Positions 39,825 through 52,600 of a stretch of DNA of 64,000 bases are shown here, in pieces (within the stretch, counting starts at the first letter, position 1; every line of letters starts with the position of its first letter). The notes beneath the pieces are model-generated. The model made no database searches, was not told the origin of the DNA, and saw only the letters and a program-made list of their open reading frames with translations. Origin of the DNA: Porphyra umbilicalis (lineage: Eukaryota; Rhodophyta; Bangiophyceae; Bangiales; Bangiaceae); contig KV919017.1 of the NCBI GenBank assembly GCA_002049455.2, positions 1 to 64,000 of the forward strand, in the 5' to 3' direction. Position numbers and translations under genes: made by a program.

Positions 39825-41879
39825 AGACACTTTCTTGGGTGCATTCTCCAGCAGGAGCACGGGAGCGCTCCAGCGGAAAAGGAAAGGACCCCCGACCCCG
39901 CGAGACTCTCCTGAAACGAGCCTTATTTTTCTTTTCCAGTGCGGATGAGATTAAGCCTTCATCAGAGACCAGTTGCTAATAATCGGGGTCAGACTGATAT
40001 ACCGGCGTTTTGCGTAGCGACGTTGGAGTCTGCGAACGGGCCTGAGGCCCTTTCTTACCAGCTCCTTTGTTCATGTGACGCTTCGTGTGACGAGCTCTCA
40101 GCTTAGAAAGGTCGCAGTGGGTTGTGCCTTCGCGTGACAGTGTGACGCGGAATTTTTCTAAAGAATTCAACGTAAGTGATTGTCGGTCCAAGGGCTGACT
40201 TCGAGCGCTTGGATGCTGGGCTCGGTACGGGCGCACACCGATGCAGTAGAACTCCGTGGTTCAACATAAGCCATGAGGGCGACGCCTTTGTCTCCCTCGC
40301 CTCGTTGCCGACGCCTCGTTGCCGAGCCAGGCATGTTGTACATTTCGGACTTGGTCGTCGCCGCGGACTTAGGGAGCGGAGCGGACTTGATCCGGCCTCG
40401 CATTCGAGGATAGAATGCAAGGGTTGGGCGGACGTGGCGGGCGCTCATCATGGCCAACCAACACTCTGTCGGGCTGGGGGAGGCGCCCCTACGCGGGGAG
40501 GGGCGGCCGGACGGCCGTCTCGGTGACTGTGTACGTGGGAGGTCGCAGCAGGCGCTGCCACGACATGCCGAGAGTGCACCGCGGGGGGGGGCGGTGAGGG
40601 CACTGCGGGAGGACCGGCGTCGCGAGGGGCGCGGTGGCCGGGCGACTGGTGGGTGGACGTTTGGGGCGCGCCCGGTGCCTGTGGGCCGGGGCGGCGCATG
40701 TGCGGGGTCTGAGCGCCGGCACGAGTGGCGCTGAGGGTATATGAGCAGGTAGGGCGAGCCCAGGGAGTAGAACACAGAGGTAGGCAACACAACCTTTACC
40801 ACCACCACCCTCGATTGACAACAAGGCAGCCTGAAAATGAACCCTTGGCGCCACGTTCGCCACACCAGGATCGCCTCGCTGGATGGTCCATGCAGCATGC
40901 TGTGCAGAGCCATGGAAGAAGTCCGTTGGGGGGGCAGCTTGGGCCCGCCATGATACCTGCAGCGTACTCTCGTATCGCGCTACGGGCGTACTGAGGAATC
41001 CTCGAATTTGAGCTGTCGTACAGAAACGGGGACGGAGAGGCGGCCATCTGCCACAGGGCAGCGTAGGGGACCAGCTTGTCTTTCGGACAAGGCTGAGGGG
41101 CGTGGGGCGTTGCCAAAGAAATGGGAAGACGTGGCCCTACTCGACTGTGGCGTCGCTTTCGAATGCAGCCAGTCGGAGCCGACGGACTCGAACGTCCATC
41201 AAACCAGTCAAATTCGAATTCCCTGGCCTTGAGGACAGGGTGCTCTCAAAGTCACAAATGTACCTCTGGAATCTACTGGCAAGCGCGGTGCATCTGCCTT
41301 GAGGCGCTCCAACAGCGCCGTCCACGGCCTGGAATCGCACTTTGGCACGGGCACTCTGGTGCCAATATTCCCGTGCCATTCCATCGGCCAATCAGAAGCC
41401 AAGATTACACCTCTGTACAGCTTATCTGGCGGGGGTTTACCACCTGGTTCTGGCTCACGATTCTTGGGGTGACGCTCGCCTGTGTCAGCCGTCACGGTCA
41501 CATTTCAGGGGCCTATCGCCCGTTGCACCCACCCTGCCTCTGATTGGCCCTCCAAATTAGACCTCGATTTCTGCGCCGTTGTCCTCCACGAATCGATCGG
41601 CTTCCGCACCACAGGTCTGGGCGTCTCCAAATATCCTGGTCCACTGCACACCACACTTCCTGCGCTTCCTGACCGCACGTTTGGGCGCCACCATATTGCG
41701 CATGCAAGGAATAGGTCCCCTAGATTGCCAGGTGCCCCTCGATTCCGCCACCGTGCTGGTCACAGCCGAGATCGCCTGATGCTTGCGGCACTGGGTGGTC
41801 CCGTTCCACACCCCATACCGCGGCCGGCAGGGGCCCCGGAACAGCGGTGCAGCACCTGCAGCTGTGGTCGCGGGCCTGG
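39825..41879. other. stretch without a supported gene
   Basis: Only short, overlapping ORFs without domains. Holds one copy of a dispersed repeat (41053-41220). Confidence 0.4.
41053..41220 (+). repeat. dispersed repeat R, copy 1
   Basis: Begins CAGGGCAGCGTAGGGG and matches, in opposite orientation, 63840-64000 over most of its length (shared blocks include GTGGCGTCGCTTTCG and GGAGCCGACGGACTC). No terminal repeat partner or target duplication could be fixed, so its class is unknown. Confidence 0.75.
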
Positions 41880-42935
41880 TCGGCCGCCCCGCCCCGCTCC
41901 CCGGCACCGTCGGCCGCCCCGCCCCGCTCCCCGGCACCGTCGGCCGCCCCGCCCCGCTCGCTGGTACGGTGGGCCGCCCCGCCCCGCTCCCCGGCACCGT
42001 CGGCCGCCCCGCCCCGCTCGCTGGTACGGTGGGCCGCCCCGCCCCGCTCCCCGGCACCGTCGGCCGCCCCGCCCCGCTCGCGGGTACGGTGGGCCGCCCC
42101 GCCCCGCTCCCCGGCACGGTCGGCCGCGTCGCTCCCGCTCCCCGGCACGGTCGGCCGGCCCGTCCCGCTCGCTGGTACGATGGGCCGCCCCGCCCCGCTC
42201 CCCGGCACGGTCGGCCGCCCCACCCCGCTCCCCGGCACCGTCGGCCGCCCCGCCCCGCTCGCTGGTACGGTGGGCCGCCCGGCCCCGCTCCCAGGCACCG
42301 TCGGCCGCCCCGCCCCGCTCGCTGGTCCGGTGGGCCGCCCCGCCCCGCTCCCCGGCACGGTCGGCCGCCTCGCTCCCGCTCCCCGGCACGGTCCACCGGC
42401 CCGTCCCGCTCGCTGGTACGGTGGGCCGCCCCGCCTCGCTACCAGGGGTTGTCAGGATAAATATCCGATATCTTGGGCTACTGTAATTGCAAACAATACG
42501 CCAATATTCGACATCTTTTTGCGCCAGCAGCTCGGGATATTGACATAGTAACGTCCAGAGCTTCCCGTAGGTGGTCTTTTTTTCTTCAATGGACAATCAT
42601 GGACGAATATTCTGCGACATATTCCGGATTATATCCGTATTCTGGCCCGGATACGGCCAAAAAACCGTATTCTGACAACCCCTGCTCGCTACCCGGCACG
42701 GTCGGCCGCCCCGCTCCGCTCCCTGGCACGGTCGGCCACCCCGCTCCGCTGGCTGGTACGGTGGGCCGCCCCGCCCCGCTCCCCGGCGCGGTCGGCCGCC
42801 CCTCCACGCCCGCTGGTACGGTCGGACGCCCAGCACCGCTCCCCAGTACCGTCTCCCGCTCTGCACCCCTCGATGGTACTGTCGCCCGTCTCGCCCCGCG
42901 CCCCGGCACGGTCGGCCGCCCCTCCCCGCTCGCTG
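41880..42935. repeat. 30-bp minisatellite upstream of KDZ-1, split by a MITE
   Basis: Direct repeats of a 30-bp unit alternating CGCTCCCCGGCACCGTCGGC and CGCTCGCTGGTACGGTGGGC types, each followed by CGCCCCGCCC. About 18-19 units lie before the MITE at 42443-42684 and about 8 more diverged units after it. The array ends eight bases before the Met of the KDZ-1 ORF. All ORFs across it are artefacts of the repeat. Confidence 0.92.
42443..42684 (+). mobile_element. 242-bp hAT-like MITE, copy 3
   Basis: Same termini, orientation and length as the copy at 8473-8714; perfect 8-bp target duplication CTCGCTAC (42435-42442 and 42685-42692), taken from the minisatellite unit. Confidence 0.95.
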
Positions 42936-42942
42936 TCTCGCC

Positions 42943-45666
42943 ATGTCAGATAATGATACGGTACCGGCCCGCTCAACGGCGCTACACTGCGACTTCATCG
43001 AGGACGCACCCGTTTTCCTCGACCGTGCGGCCGATATCACCGAGCCCGGAAGCGCGTCGCTGGCGGAGCTATTCGACTCGGCGCGTCATGCGTGGATGGA
43101 TGCTGCAGCGGCGGGCGAGATGGACGAGAGTGACTGGCAGCAGGACCCGGACGAGACGGCGGACAACGACCAACAAGCCACCGACGACGAGCGGCGCGCC
43201 AGCGCATTCGCTGAAGACAGAGACGAGGAGGTCAGCAACCGCGCTCCGTCTCGGCCCACAACAACGCGACCAAGACGACGACCTGCAAAAATGTTCGACA
43301 GCAACAACCACACCGACGCCGGGAACGCCCGCTCTAGTCGTGTGCCTCAGCTGGCGGCCGCTCCATTAACGGTCGAGGGGCTGCATGCGGACTTCACCGC
43401 CGAGCCCCGCGTGGCGCTCGGCCTGGCGGCAAGAATGGTGGGTGTCTCGGACGACTCGACTGTCGCCCCGCACTGCGTGAGCGGCGCTCGTGTGATCGTC
43501 TTCGTAGAATTGTTCGACCCCATGTGCGTGTGGTCGTCGACGGTGGCGGGCGCGTTGTTGACGTTTTGCTCCTGCGGAAGCATCCTCGGCAGCGGCAGAC
43601 ACACCTTCACCGGGGAGACGATTGAGCACGTCAACCTGCATGTGGCACGCAACAAGTCGTCCACGTGCCGCCACGCGCGCGCTCTGCAGCTGGCGTACGA
43701 AGAGCTGGCCTCAGAGTATGAGGCGGTCGACATGAACGAGCTGCTCGGCCTCTTTCCCGATCTGGCCGGCGCCGAGGACGACGAGCAAGCGGCGAGGGAC
43801 GAGGACACGGCCGTCCATCTGGCCTCGCACTCGGGCAAGAAGGGGGACGTACCCATCTTTGCTATCTTCTGCGAGGGCGTGTGGAGCCCTGCCATTGTCC
43901 GCCGCCGCAGCAACAAGCACTACCTAGCAACGAGCATCCTGTTGTCGTGCTCCAGCCGGCCATGGGGCTGTGTACACTCCCAAGCTGTCAACGAGTACAA
44001 CAGGCTGGAGGCGGCAGCAGCGTCGGCTGCGGCGGCCGAGTTCAACGAGTCGCTGCAGTTTGGCCCCGCCGGTGACCTTAATGACGACGGGGAGGAGCAG
44101 CAGCCAAGTGATCCTGTGCCGCCGAGGATGGCTGCCGCCGCCACGCCTTTGCCCAGCCGGCTGCGCCGCGCGCGGAACATGTTCCCGTGCGCGAGCGAGG
44201 TGCGCAAGTGCGACCTGTACACGGCGGTTATAGACGCGTGCAGGACGGCGGAGGAAGCCAAGATCCTCGACCACACGCACGCCGAGATCAAGTGCATGTA
44301 CTGCGACACCATGCGAGGCGAAGAAACCGAGGTGCTGCCCGAGGAGGTGGTGCTCTAATGCATCCGCGGGCGCTTGACGATCTACATCGGCTCGTGGGTG
44401 TGCGTGTGCGAGCGCATGGTTGAGTACGACGGGTCCCCCGACGGGCTCTTTGTCTCGACGCGAGGGGGGGTCTACACGCGCACCTTCTAGGACGCGGTCC
44501 TGGAGCTGTGTGTAATTGCGCGCAGCACCATGGCGGCGGCGAGTGAGTTCTTGACGAGCTTGTTACGCAACACGGCGGCCTATTCGGAGTATGAGCCTGG
44601 GCAAGCGCGGCAGCTGCTGTCGGACGCCTGCGCAGAGTTCTCAAGCACGCTTGTCATCCCGGAAGCGGCCTTTAGGTGCCACCACGGCGGCGCGGAGGAG
44701 GGCATGGGCGGCTGCTTCCGCCGCGTCATTTGCGACGGTCAGGTGCTGTCGGTGCTTCAGGAGCACGTTGTTGAGATGCTGCGGCCTTCCATGAACGCCC
44801 CGCGGGTGGACTTCTCTCTCGTCTTTGCCTGCGCCATCCGCAGCGCCAAGGTGCGGCGGGTCGTACGGAATCGAGTGCGTGCCACCATGGAGGATGACAC
44901 GGCGCTTACGAGTGCGGAAGGGACGGCGTGGCGCGTGTTTGAAGCCGCCCGGCTTGGCGCCCGCCCCACGGAGGGCCGCGTCTCCATCTCCGCCCGCACC
45001 GGCCCCGCGAGGGCGGCCGCGCTGCTGTGGGCATCGTCCACTCTCTTCTCCTTCTTTTGGGAGGTGGTCGCGAGCAGCGGGGAGCAGCTGGGGGAGGCGG
45101 GTGCGCCGGCCGCAGCGGCAGGCGCCCCCGGCGCGGGACTCGGTCCGCCGGTGGTCGCGGGCGAAGCAGCTGCGGACTTTGCCGCCGCAGCCAGCGATGG
45201 TAGCGAAGCAGACGACTTGGCCCCCGGGGCGGCAAGCTCAGATGGGTCTACGGTTGACCTGGTGGCAGCAAGTGGCTCGCCCGACGGCAGCGCCGACGCT
45301 GTGGGTGCCGGTACGGGGGGCCTGATCGCTGAGACAAGGCACCTGTCGCTGGCCGTGACCGTCAACGACAGCATCGGGAGGGGGTTATCTGGCGTAGACC
45401 CTGGCGGGACTTGCGACGCCGCCCCCGTGCCTCCGGTCGCAGATGGGGATGCTGACGTGGAGAGGGATGACGATGGCGTGCGGTGCACGCCCGACACATG
45501 GAAGACCCCGCTGTCCTACATTTCGGAGGGCACGGCGCGTGGCGCTGACAGGTTGACGGTATGCGACCCAATGAATCCTTTGTCGCCCCTCACTCCCCAC
45601 GCGGTGTCGGTCACCGCGCCGCTCAAGCCCTACCACGGTCGCACCGAGGCCGCGCCGGCTGATTAA
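42943..45666 (+). pseudogene. KDZ-type transposase N-terminal part with cysteine clusters and first catalytic Asp (KDZ-1 ORF A)
   Basis: One frame from MSDNDTVPARST to 45666, broken by TAA (44356-44358) and TAG (44488-44490), with sequence on both sides clearly belonging together. A SWIM/CxC-like zinc cluster TFCSCGSILGSG ... STCRHARAL lies near residues 207-248. A second cluster, IKCMYCDTM ... WVCVCERMVEYDGSPDGLF, spans the first stop. A third, FRCHHGGAEEG then RRVICDGQVLSVL (44727-44760), provides the CDG that in KDZ proteins carries the first catalytic Asp. After about residue 700 the protein becomes Ala/Gly/Asp-rich and ends at TAA (45664-45666). The same frame then resumes as an Ulp1 domain. 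KDZ assignment is by motif pattern. Confidence 0.7.
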
Positions 45667-46293
45667 GAGCCGCTTGTCGTCATTGACAACATCCCGCTGC
45701 GGCTGTGGGACTTGAGGAGGGTGCCGCCCACCGTGATGATGCATGACGAGGCGATGAACGCCTACATCTCCCTGCTCGAGCGGCGCGAAGCGACGTGGGC
45801 GGCGGTTGATCAGCGCCCGCTGCGCGTCCACTTCTTCAACACGTTCTTTTTCACCACCCTCACGTCGGGCAGGGACGAGGCGTACAACTACGAATCGGTC
45901 GCCCGCTGGTCGAGGGACATCGACTTCAAGGAGTACGAGACGGTCTTGATTCCCATCAACGTGGCCAACATCCACTGGCTGCTGGCTGTCGTGCACCCAC
46001 AGCGGCGCGTCGTGGACACGTACGACTCGCTGGGATCCGCCAGCGACTGGATGCTTCAATGCATCGTGCAGTGGGGGCAGGATGACGCCCGGACGTACAG
46101 TCACCCCCGCGGCAGGTGGCGGAAGCACGAGGTGCGCTGCAGGAAGCAAGACAACGGCAAGGACTGTGGCGTTTTTGTGTTGAAGAGAATGGACTACATC
46201 TCACGTGGCATAGCGCCCGAGAGAATGGCGGGTAGCATGAACTACTACCGGCGGCGGATTGCGGCCGAGCTCTTCGCGATGACCATCTTGTAG
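45667..46293 (+). pseudogene. Ulp1 (C48) protease domain continuing KDZ-1 ORF A
   Basis: In the same frame as the preceding ORF, directly after its TAA. It reads VVIDNIPLRLWDLRR, YISLLERREATWA, FFNTFFFTTLTSGR and then the catalytic core: VLIPINVANIHWLLAVVHP (His), VVDTYDSLG (Asp), RKQDNGKDCGVFVLKRMDY (Gln and Cys). It ends LFAMTIL at 46291-46293. The catalytic triad and oxyanion Gln are intact, so this segment alone could be a functional protease of about 190 residues if started at the Met at 45736. A SUMO/ubiquitin-like target or polyprotein processing is the family role; its role here is unknown. Confidence 0.85.
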
Positions 46294-47890
46294 AGCGGTG
46301 CGATCCGTTGCTTCTCTGTCTTTTCATGCCTGATTGTCCTGCTTCTACTCTTTTATACGTTTTCTTATGTGGTCATTTTCTAGCGTGTGTCCTATGTATC
46401 CCCATGCTTCCCGTTTTCAAAGGCTGCATCTCATGGTTGAAGCGTGTCCGCCGCTCTTGTTGGTACCCAGCGTCCAGCAGCAAGACACGACCTGCTAGTT
46501 TGTATTCCAAGATTTTTGGCTACGTCTTTGGCTTCCTCTGTTTCTTCATTCACAGTCAAAGCATCTTGCACAGGCAGGTGTCCGGCAACAGTGTCTTAGA
46601 TGCAGTGTCGCTCTTGTCCCACACAAGTCTGCCGTTGCTTCCAGCGCGCCTCCTGGGGCCCTCGCCCGTAGTCACAGCGCTCCGTGTCAAGTTTGTGTCT
46701 GCTTGGTGTCTGACTGATGCCTTCTCACGTCCGTGAGAATGCATTGCACACTCAATTTGCGAAGATCACCGGTACTTCCTAATATCATAGCAGAAACTCC
46801 ACTAATGATGATCGTTCAAGGCAATAGCCGTGACGGGTTGACGTCTGCCTCGACCACTTCCAGCCGGGGGGGGGAGAGGCGATGTCAGCGTGCCGACATG
46901 GGTGGCGGAAGCGCAGTTTGAGCGCACTTTGCATCCAGCAGATATTCCGGCTCCCGTGCTGCATGGGGACAGCGAAGGGGCACTGTTGCGCATCGCATGC
47001 AGGGGTCCTCTGGCAGCTTCCGTCTGTGCAGTGTGGCTGCTCTCGTGACAGTGGCTCGACCCTGGCTGCCAGGCGCAGCGGCAGTGCCCTTGTGGCTCCA
47101 CCCGTCGGTAGCGTCCCCTCAGGGCGGATGCCCGGACAGGAGAGTGGGCGGGCGGGCGGGTGGTCGTTTGAGCGGCGAGCGGCTGCCGGAGTGAGTGGCT
47201 GGCGGGGCAACGCGGGACCGCAGCGCGCGGCGCGTCTGTGAAGGGTCCCCCTCCTGCCGCTCGACACGCAACTGACGGCCCCTGTCTCGCGGACTGCGAC
47301 CCCGGCGACCCTTCCTGTCATGCTCCTCCCGCAGTGACTGTGGCTGCGCTCCTTTTGTGTCTGTGGCAACCATGACATCTGGGATCGCCGCGGTGGTTAT
47401 CTATGGACCGCCGATGCCGTCGCCCTGGCCGCCATCGCGCGCAACCTGGGACCACTTGGACGGTGGACTGGCGCCAACCGCCGCACGGACTGAGCAGCAA
47501 CCTTCCAGAGGCGCAGACGCTCCTGTGTCCGTACCTCCTCGGTGGCGATAGCGTGGCCGCTAAGTGTGTTCGCCGCTTTTCCTTGACCTGGTCATCCCAG
47601 CCGCGAGCTCTGCGCCCGTGGGCCCCTTCTTTGTTGGTATGTTTGCCTTTCTCCGGCTTCTGACCTTCTTCTCGCCGTGACGCCCGCTCCACCACCTTTC
47701 CCCTCGCTCGCTCTGTCGCCGACTCTTTTGGCATACCCTACTCTCCTCCACCGACGATCAGCCCCCGCCATTTACCCATTGCCTTTACGGCTCTTGGCCG
47801 CTCTCGCAGCTGTGTCTGCATGCCGCCGACGCGCACCACCAACTCCCCCTGCTGCCTATCTCCTTTCTCGCTGCCGCCGTAAGCACAACC
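46294..47890. other. spacer between the two KDZ-1 ORFs
   Basis: 1.6 kb without a supported gene. Somewhat T-richer near 46300-46700. It may be untranslated sequence, an intron, or a promoter for the second ORF; no splice pair could be assigned with confidence. Confidence 0.4.
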
Positions 47891-49647
47891 ATGCCTTCGT
47901 CGGCGCAGCCCGCGGCCGTCGAGTCGCCGCCATCGTCTGCCCCCGCGGCCGTTGATAACAGGACACCCGCTCTCCCTCTCCCCGCCGAGGCTGTGCATCC
48001 TCTTCCTCCTTCTGGTAGCGCGCCTCTACCTGGAATTCGTGGTCTCCCACCCGGTGCTCCGGTGCCGCCTCCTCGCCGTGTCCCAGCGCGTGCTACGGGC
48101 CCATTTCGCCGTCCTCGTGGTGTCTCAGCCGGTGGTCCGGGTGTGGTGCCGCCTCCTCGCCGTCTCCCGTTTGGTGGTCCGGGTGTGGTGCCGCCTCCTC
48201 GCCGTGCCCCGGTGGGTACTCCGGGTGCGGCGCCACCTTCACCACCCCCCCCCGACAGCGACGAGGACAGCTCTTCCTCGTCCTCGTCGGACGACGGCGG
48301 CGTCGCCGCGCCCGCCGCCCCGCCCCGCCGCGGCATGCTCGTGTGCGTGGCCCTCGCCGACGCCTCCCCACCGACCACCAACGTGGTCGTTGAGAAAGAC
48401 CGGTGGCGTAAGGTGCGGCTGTTTGTGTCTGCAATGCTTGCAGAGCCAGCCTTCAACGTGTTCGCGGGGTGCACACGAACGGCGTCAAGGAGCTGGCGCT
48501 GAAGATCATGGAGGGCGAGCGGAGCACGCAGTGGATGGGGCTGCTCGACCACATCCAGCCTGTGGTGTTCATCAGGGAATTCTTGCTCCTCGCGCGGCGC
48601 GCCATGGAGGGATCCCGCGACCTAGCGCGGGCGGTTGGCGAGCTCCTCTTCTTCTCTGTCGGCACAGTCGCGAAGGCCCTCTCCAAATGGGAGGCGAAGG
48701 CTGGGGAAGACGCCAAGACGTTGCGCGACTACTGAAAGGAGACAAGCCCCGACAAGTACCAGGCCTGGCTACGCGAGCAGGGCGTGCCGCCGCCCGAGAC
48801 CGACCTGTCGTGCGGGGACCAGTCTTTCGACCGGGTCGTAGTACAAGCGGACGAGGAGCGGACCGGCCAGGTCTGGCCCGGGCGGGCGGCGTTGCGCGCG
48901 TGCATGGAGGACAAGACGAGCGAGCGGGATCGCAAGAAGGCGGCTACCAGGCGCAAAGACCAGAAGACCAAGAAGAAGCAGCCGAAGCCGTCCTGGGAAG
49001 AGGACGACTGCCGTCATTACTACCCCCCCGACGTGTTGCGGGCGCCTGGCGTCATGACGTACATGTGCGCGTGCGGCTACATCATGGGCTTTGAGATGCT
49101 GCGGGAGATTGAGAGTCCCGCGCACGTCGTCGCGTCCCTGGCGCAGCGGTTCAAGAACTTCCCCACCGTCATCTACTTCGACACTGCCTGCCAGGCGCAG
49201 CGGAATGCGCTCCGCCGCGTGCCGTGGATGCTTCACGAGGCTGTGACGGCGTGGTTCATCGACCGCTTCCACAGGTGCAATCACAAGTGCTCTCCAACGT
49301 TTGATGCGGACCAGTACCCGCAGCTAACGCGGGGCCACGACACGTCTGGCGCGGAGCGGCATCACTCAATAAAGAAGAAGTCAAAGAACTCGCTCTCCTA
49401 CATGACGCAGGCGCACTTCATCGTGCGGTCCAGGTACATTGCGGCGCACAACAATGTGCGCGTGTCGCAGAGGCGGGAGGCGGCGCTGCTGGCCGGCGGG
49501 CGGCGGCGCGCCGGGGTGAAGAAAAAGCCCAAGGAGATCCAACACTGTCCCGTCGATACTTACTTCCACAAGGTGATTGTCTCCACTGCGAGATGCCCGG
49601 CTGTACCTGCCGAGAGCCGCTTCCTGTTGGGCCCGCACCGGGGCTGA
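47891..49647 (+). pseudogene. KDZ-type transposase C-terminal catalytic part (KDZ-1 ORF B)
   Basis: Starts MPSSAQPAAVES with a Pro/Ser-rich region to about residue 150, then VEKDRWRKVRLFVSAMLAEP. A one-base frameshift near 48465 follows FNVFAG; the next frame reads KELALKIMEGERSTQW, then TGA (48733-48735), then SPDKYQAWLREQ onward without a stop. The conserved core is GVMTYMCACGYIMGFEML, VIYFDTACQAQRNALRRV (second catalytic Asp), FIDRFHRCNHKC and SGAERHHSIKKKSKNSLSYM (probable catalytic Glu), the arrangement of KDZ transposases. It is homologous to the minus-strand KDZ-2 gene. It lacks an Ulp1 domain after the Glu, unlike KDZ-2. Stop at 49645-49647. Confidence 0.75.
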
Positions 49648-52600
49648 TGCAGACGCTGTGACCCCGCGTGGAGCGGGGGTGGTGTGTTGTGCTAGGAGCG
49701 CACGTGATAAAGTAAAGATGAAGAATCAACACAAACATTCCCGCTGTGCATCATCCCTTGCGACTGCTTTTGAACGCTGTGGTTGCGGTCTTGTCAGGCA
49801 TCTCACTTTCCCGCGTGTGTGTCGCCCCAGTTGATGCAAGAAGTATACTGAAGCTGCAGGTCCGACTAAGATGGTCGGACATGGAAATGCAAAAGATGTA
49901 AGGTACACAGCGCACAGGAATAGCACTACCAACTCGCCACAGGTACCCCCCGTTGTGACCAAGGCCGCAACCCGCCGTAGGACTCCTCTCACGCCGCCGT
50001 AAACGGCGCCTAAACGTGCCGCTCCACTGTCACAGCGCCTTGGATGCCGGCCGAGGTGTAGTTTGAACCTCCTGCGCAGGGCGGCAACCCCGCAAGCGGT
50101 CTTGTCTGTTGACCGCCGAGGGTAACCTGGGCTCAGACGGCACCAGTAGCGCACCACAACCGCCCCCTCGGCGCCGCCACACGCGCGCTACCCACTCTCT
50201 TGCACTAACGCGAAGACGCCCTGTCTCCGCCGAAAGCCCCAGATCCAGCCGTGCGGGCGGCGGCGTTCAAACCCTCCGCTGGCCTGGTCGACCACAACGG
50301 GACACGCTCCACCTACTGCCAGCGCCCGCAACAGCCCCGGCACAACGGGCGCGGCCAGGTTTTCGGCCTACCCCCCTCCTGCAAGTAGCACTGGCCGCAG
50401 GTAGGGCTGCCAGCACCCGCAGATGCGGGCGCCGCCCCACCGCAACCCGGATTTCGAGAAGGGTAGAGGCCGTTGGCTGCCGTCATGGTGGCGGCCACCG
50501 GCAGCGGGGGCGCCCGTCGCGCCGTCGCAGTCGTCCTGGTCGTCGTCGGGGCCCGCCTCCGTCTGCAGGGGCGGCGCCGCCGCCCCGCCCGCCCTCATCA
50601 TCCCCTTCGTCGTCCGCCAGGATCCTCCACGGAGGCAGATGCCCCCGTCCACTGGGCAAGCCGCGGACGACCGGCCGCTTGCGGGCGAGAAGGGGGTCCT
50701 TCGCATCCTCCTCCCGAACCGGGTCTGCTGCGAGCTAGAACGGCAGCGTTGTCAGCGGCGAGGTGCCACTGAAAGGGGGGGCTGGGGTGGGGGGACGCCG
50801 CCGGCACCACCCACATGGCGGTGGCACCACCCAATGGGCGTTGTCTGCGCTGTCGCCGTTCGCCTGCGGAGCCCGCTTCGCGGGCCCAGGAACCAGCGGA
50901 TCCACTGGCTTCGCGGGTGCAGTGGCCTCAAGCCACGGCATTGGACGCTCATACTGCCCAACACGAAAAATCATCCGCAATTCACCACATTAATATGTAC
51001 GTGGCTGGGCTGCCTCAATCATGCTCCTGGTCCACCGTATGATCCAAGGTCATGCGGAGGGGCCCAGCGGAGTGTGAGTGATTGCGCAATGTCAATTGCT
51101 TTTCAAAGCCATATTGGCTTGTGAATGTGGGACGGGGGAGTACAGATCTTCGCTCCACTGTCAACGCCCGCACCCAAATGCTAGACTAAAAGATCTAAAT
51201 AGGCTCGTGCCGGCGCTGACAGGCGATTCCACCTCTTTCCCCTAGATTGATATATTTTAACATATTTGAAAAACTGTATTCTGAAGGCGCACGAGAACCA
51301 AAAGAGGACATGGATAAAAAATAACATCTTCACCAGAAGTACCTGACCCGTGGCGGCACATCCTTTCTGTGATTTCCCAGTGCGGGATTCCATGCATGGC
51401 TTGAAATGTCCTTCTGAGGGGGGGTGACGAGAAGGCTTGTGGAAGGGAGCGGTGCCCTAGGTGTATTGGACTCTGTGGCCAGAAGAATAGGTACCACAGG
51501 GGGCACCTTTGCCAGCTACCGTAGCATGAGGGTGTTGGGTCTGGCGCCTTGTTGTTGGAGACGGCCGTCACGTCGCACTACCTTGACTGTACGACGTCCG
51601 GGGCCAGTCAAGCGCCGACTGTGCAGCGGCCAGCATCAGGCCTCCCTACAGCTCGAACCAGGAAAAATTGTGGCATTAGAAACCGTCGCGGATATGCTAT
51701 TAGTGCGTCTGCCGGGTCTACGGGAGAGACGAGGTGCGGTGCTGTCAACGAAGACCCCGACCGTGTCTCCAGTGAGGCTGACGGTGGTTGGGAAGTCTCG
51801 CCGGGTGACAGTCCAGGCCGGTAGTGGGGGTCGGACCTGAACACATATCTGATGCATAGGACGTAACTCATGCTCAGTGATCATGGTCTCCGTTCCGAAG
51901 ATTGGGAACAACAGAAGGTACCGGGCCGGGTGTTCAGAGGAACACTGTGTGTGTCGAACGCAAGACGCTGTATTGAGACTGCATCCTGCCAAGCAAGGCC
52001 TTGACGGCGGTCGGAAGGCGCCCGACCACCGAGCGGCGCGCTTGGGCACCGTTGTATGTACCGAGCACGCAGTGTGCACCCGCGCGCGGCATGCGACTGC
52101 CGTACACCTTAAATGATGCCACCGCCGCTGCACTCGCGGACGACAGTATGCGCCCCCACGCTGCGCCCTGGTGTGTGGCCGCACCTTTTCAGTGGTGTGC
52201 TCCAGGGCACGTCTGCGCTCGCATGCGAGCTACAGCGCATGCTAACGTGTGTCACCCGGTCACTTTTCCACATGTGTGACAGGTGGCCTGGCGCTATTCA
52301 TGAGGCAATATGAAGCACACCCCTGTTCTACCATTGCGTGAGAACCGCCGCACCTCAGTGATTGCACGGCAAGAGGCGCGGAAGTTGCGCGCCGCAGAAG
52401 AATGCAGCGGCGGTCGCCTATGAACAGCGCCAACCGCGACTAGCGCCGCTCTTTCCGTTTCCCCACCCAGGGGTCTGCAACAGACCCCTCTGTCCCGTTG
52501 CCCGAACAGGAGTACCAGCCATTCCCATCGTTATCTTCTCTTTCGACTGCCACTGGCAGAAAGTGTCACCTGTTGTCTGTTTTCGTTTGACAGTGCATGT

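Noticed and set aside
41880-42442. Regular 30-bp repeats considered as a CRISPR array
   Set aside because: Units are contiguous with no unique spacers, and the context is eukaryotic.
41557-42596. ORFs of 200-330 codons on both strands across the minisatellite
   Set aside because: Created by a 30-bp repeat that is a multiple of three.
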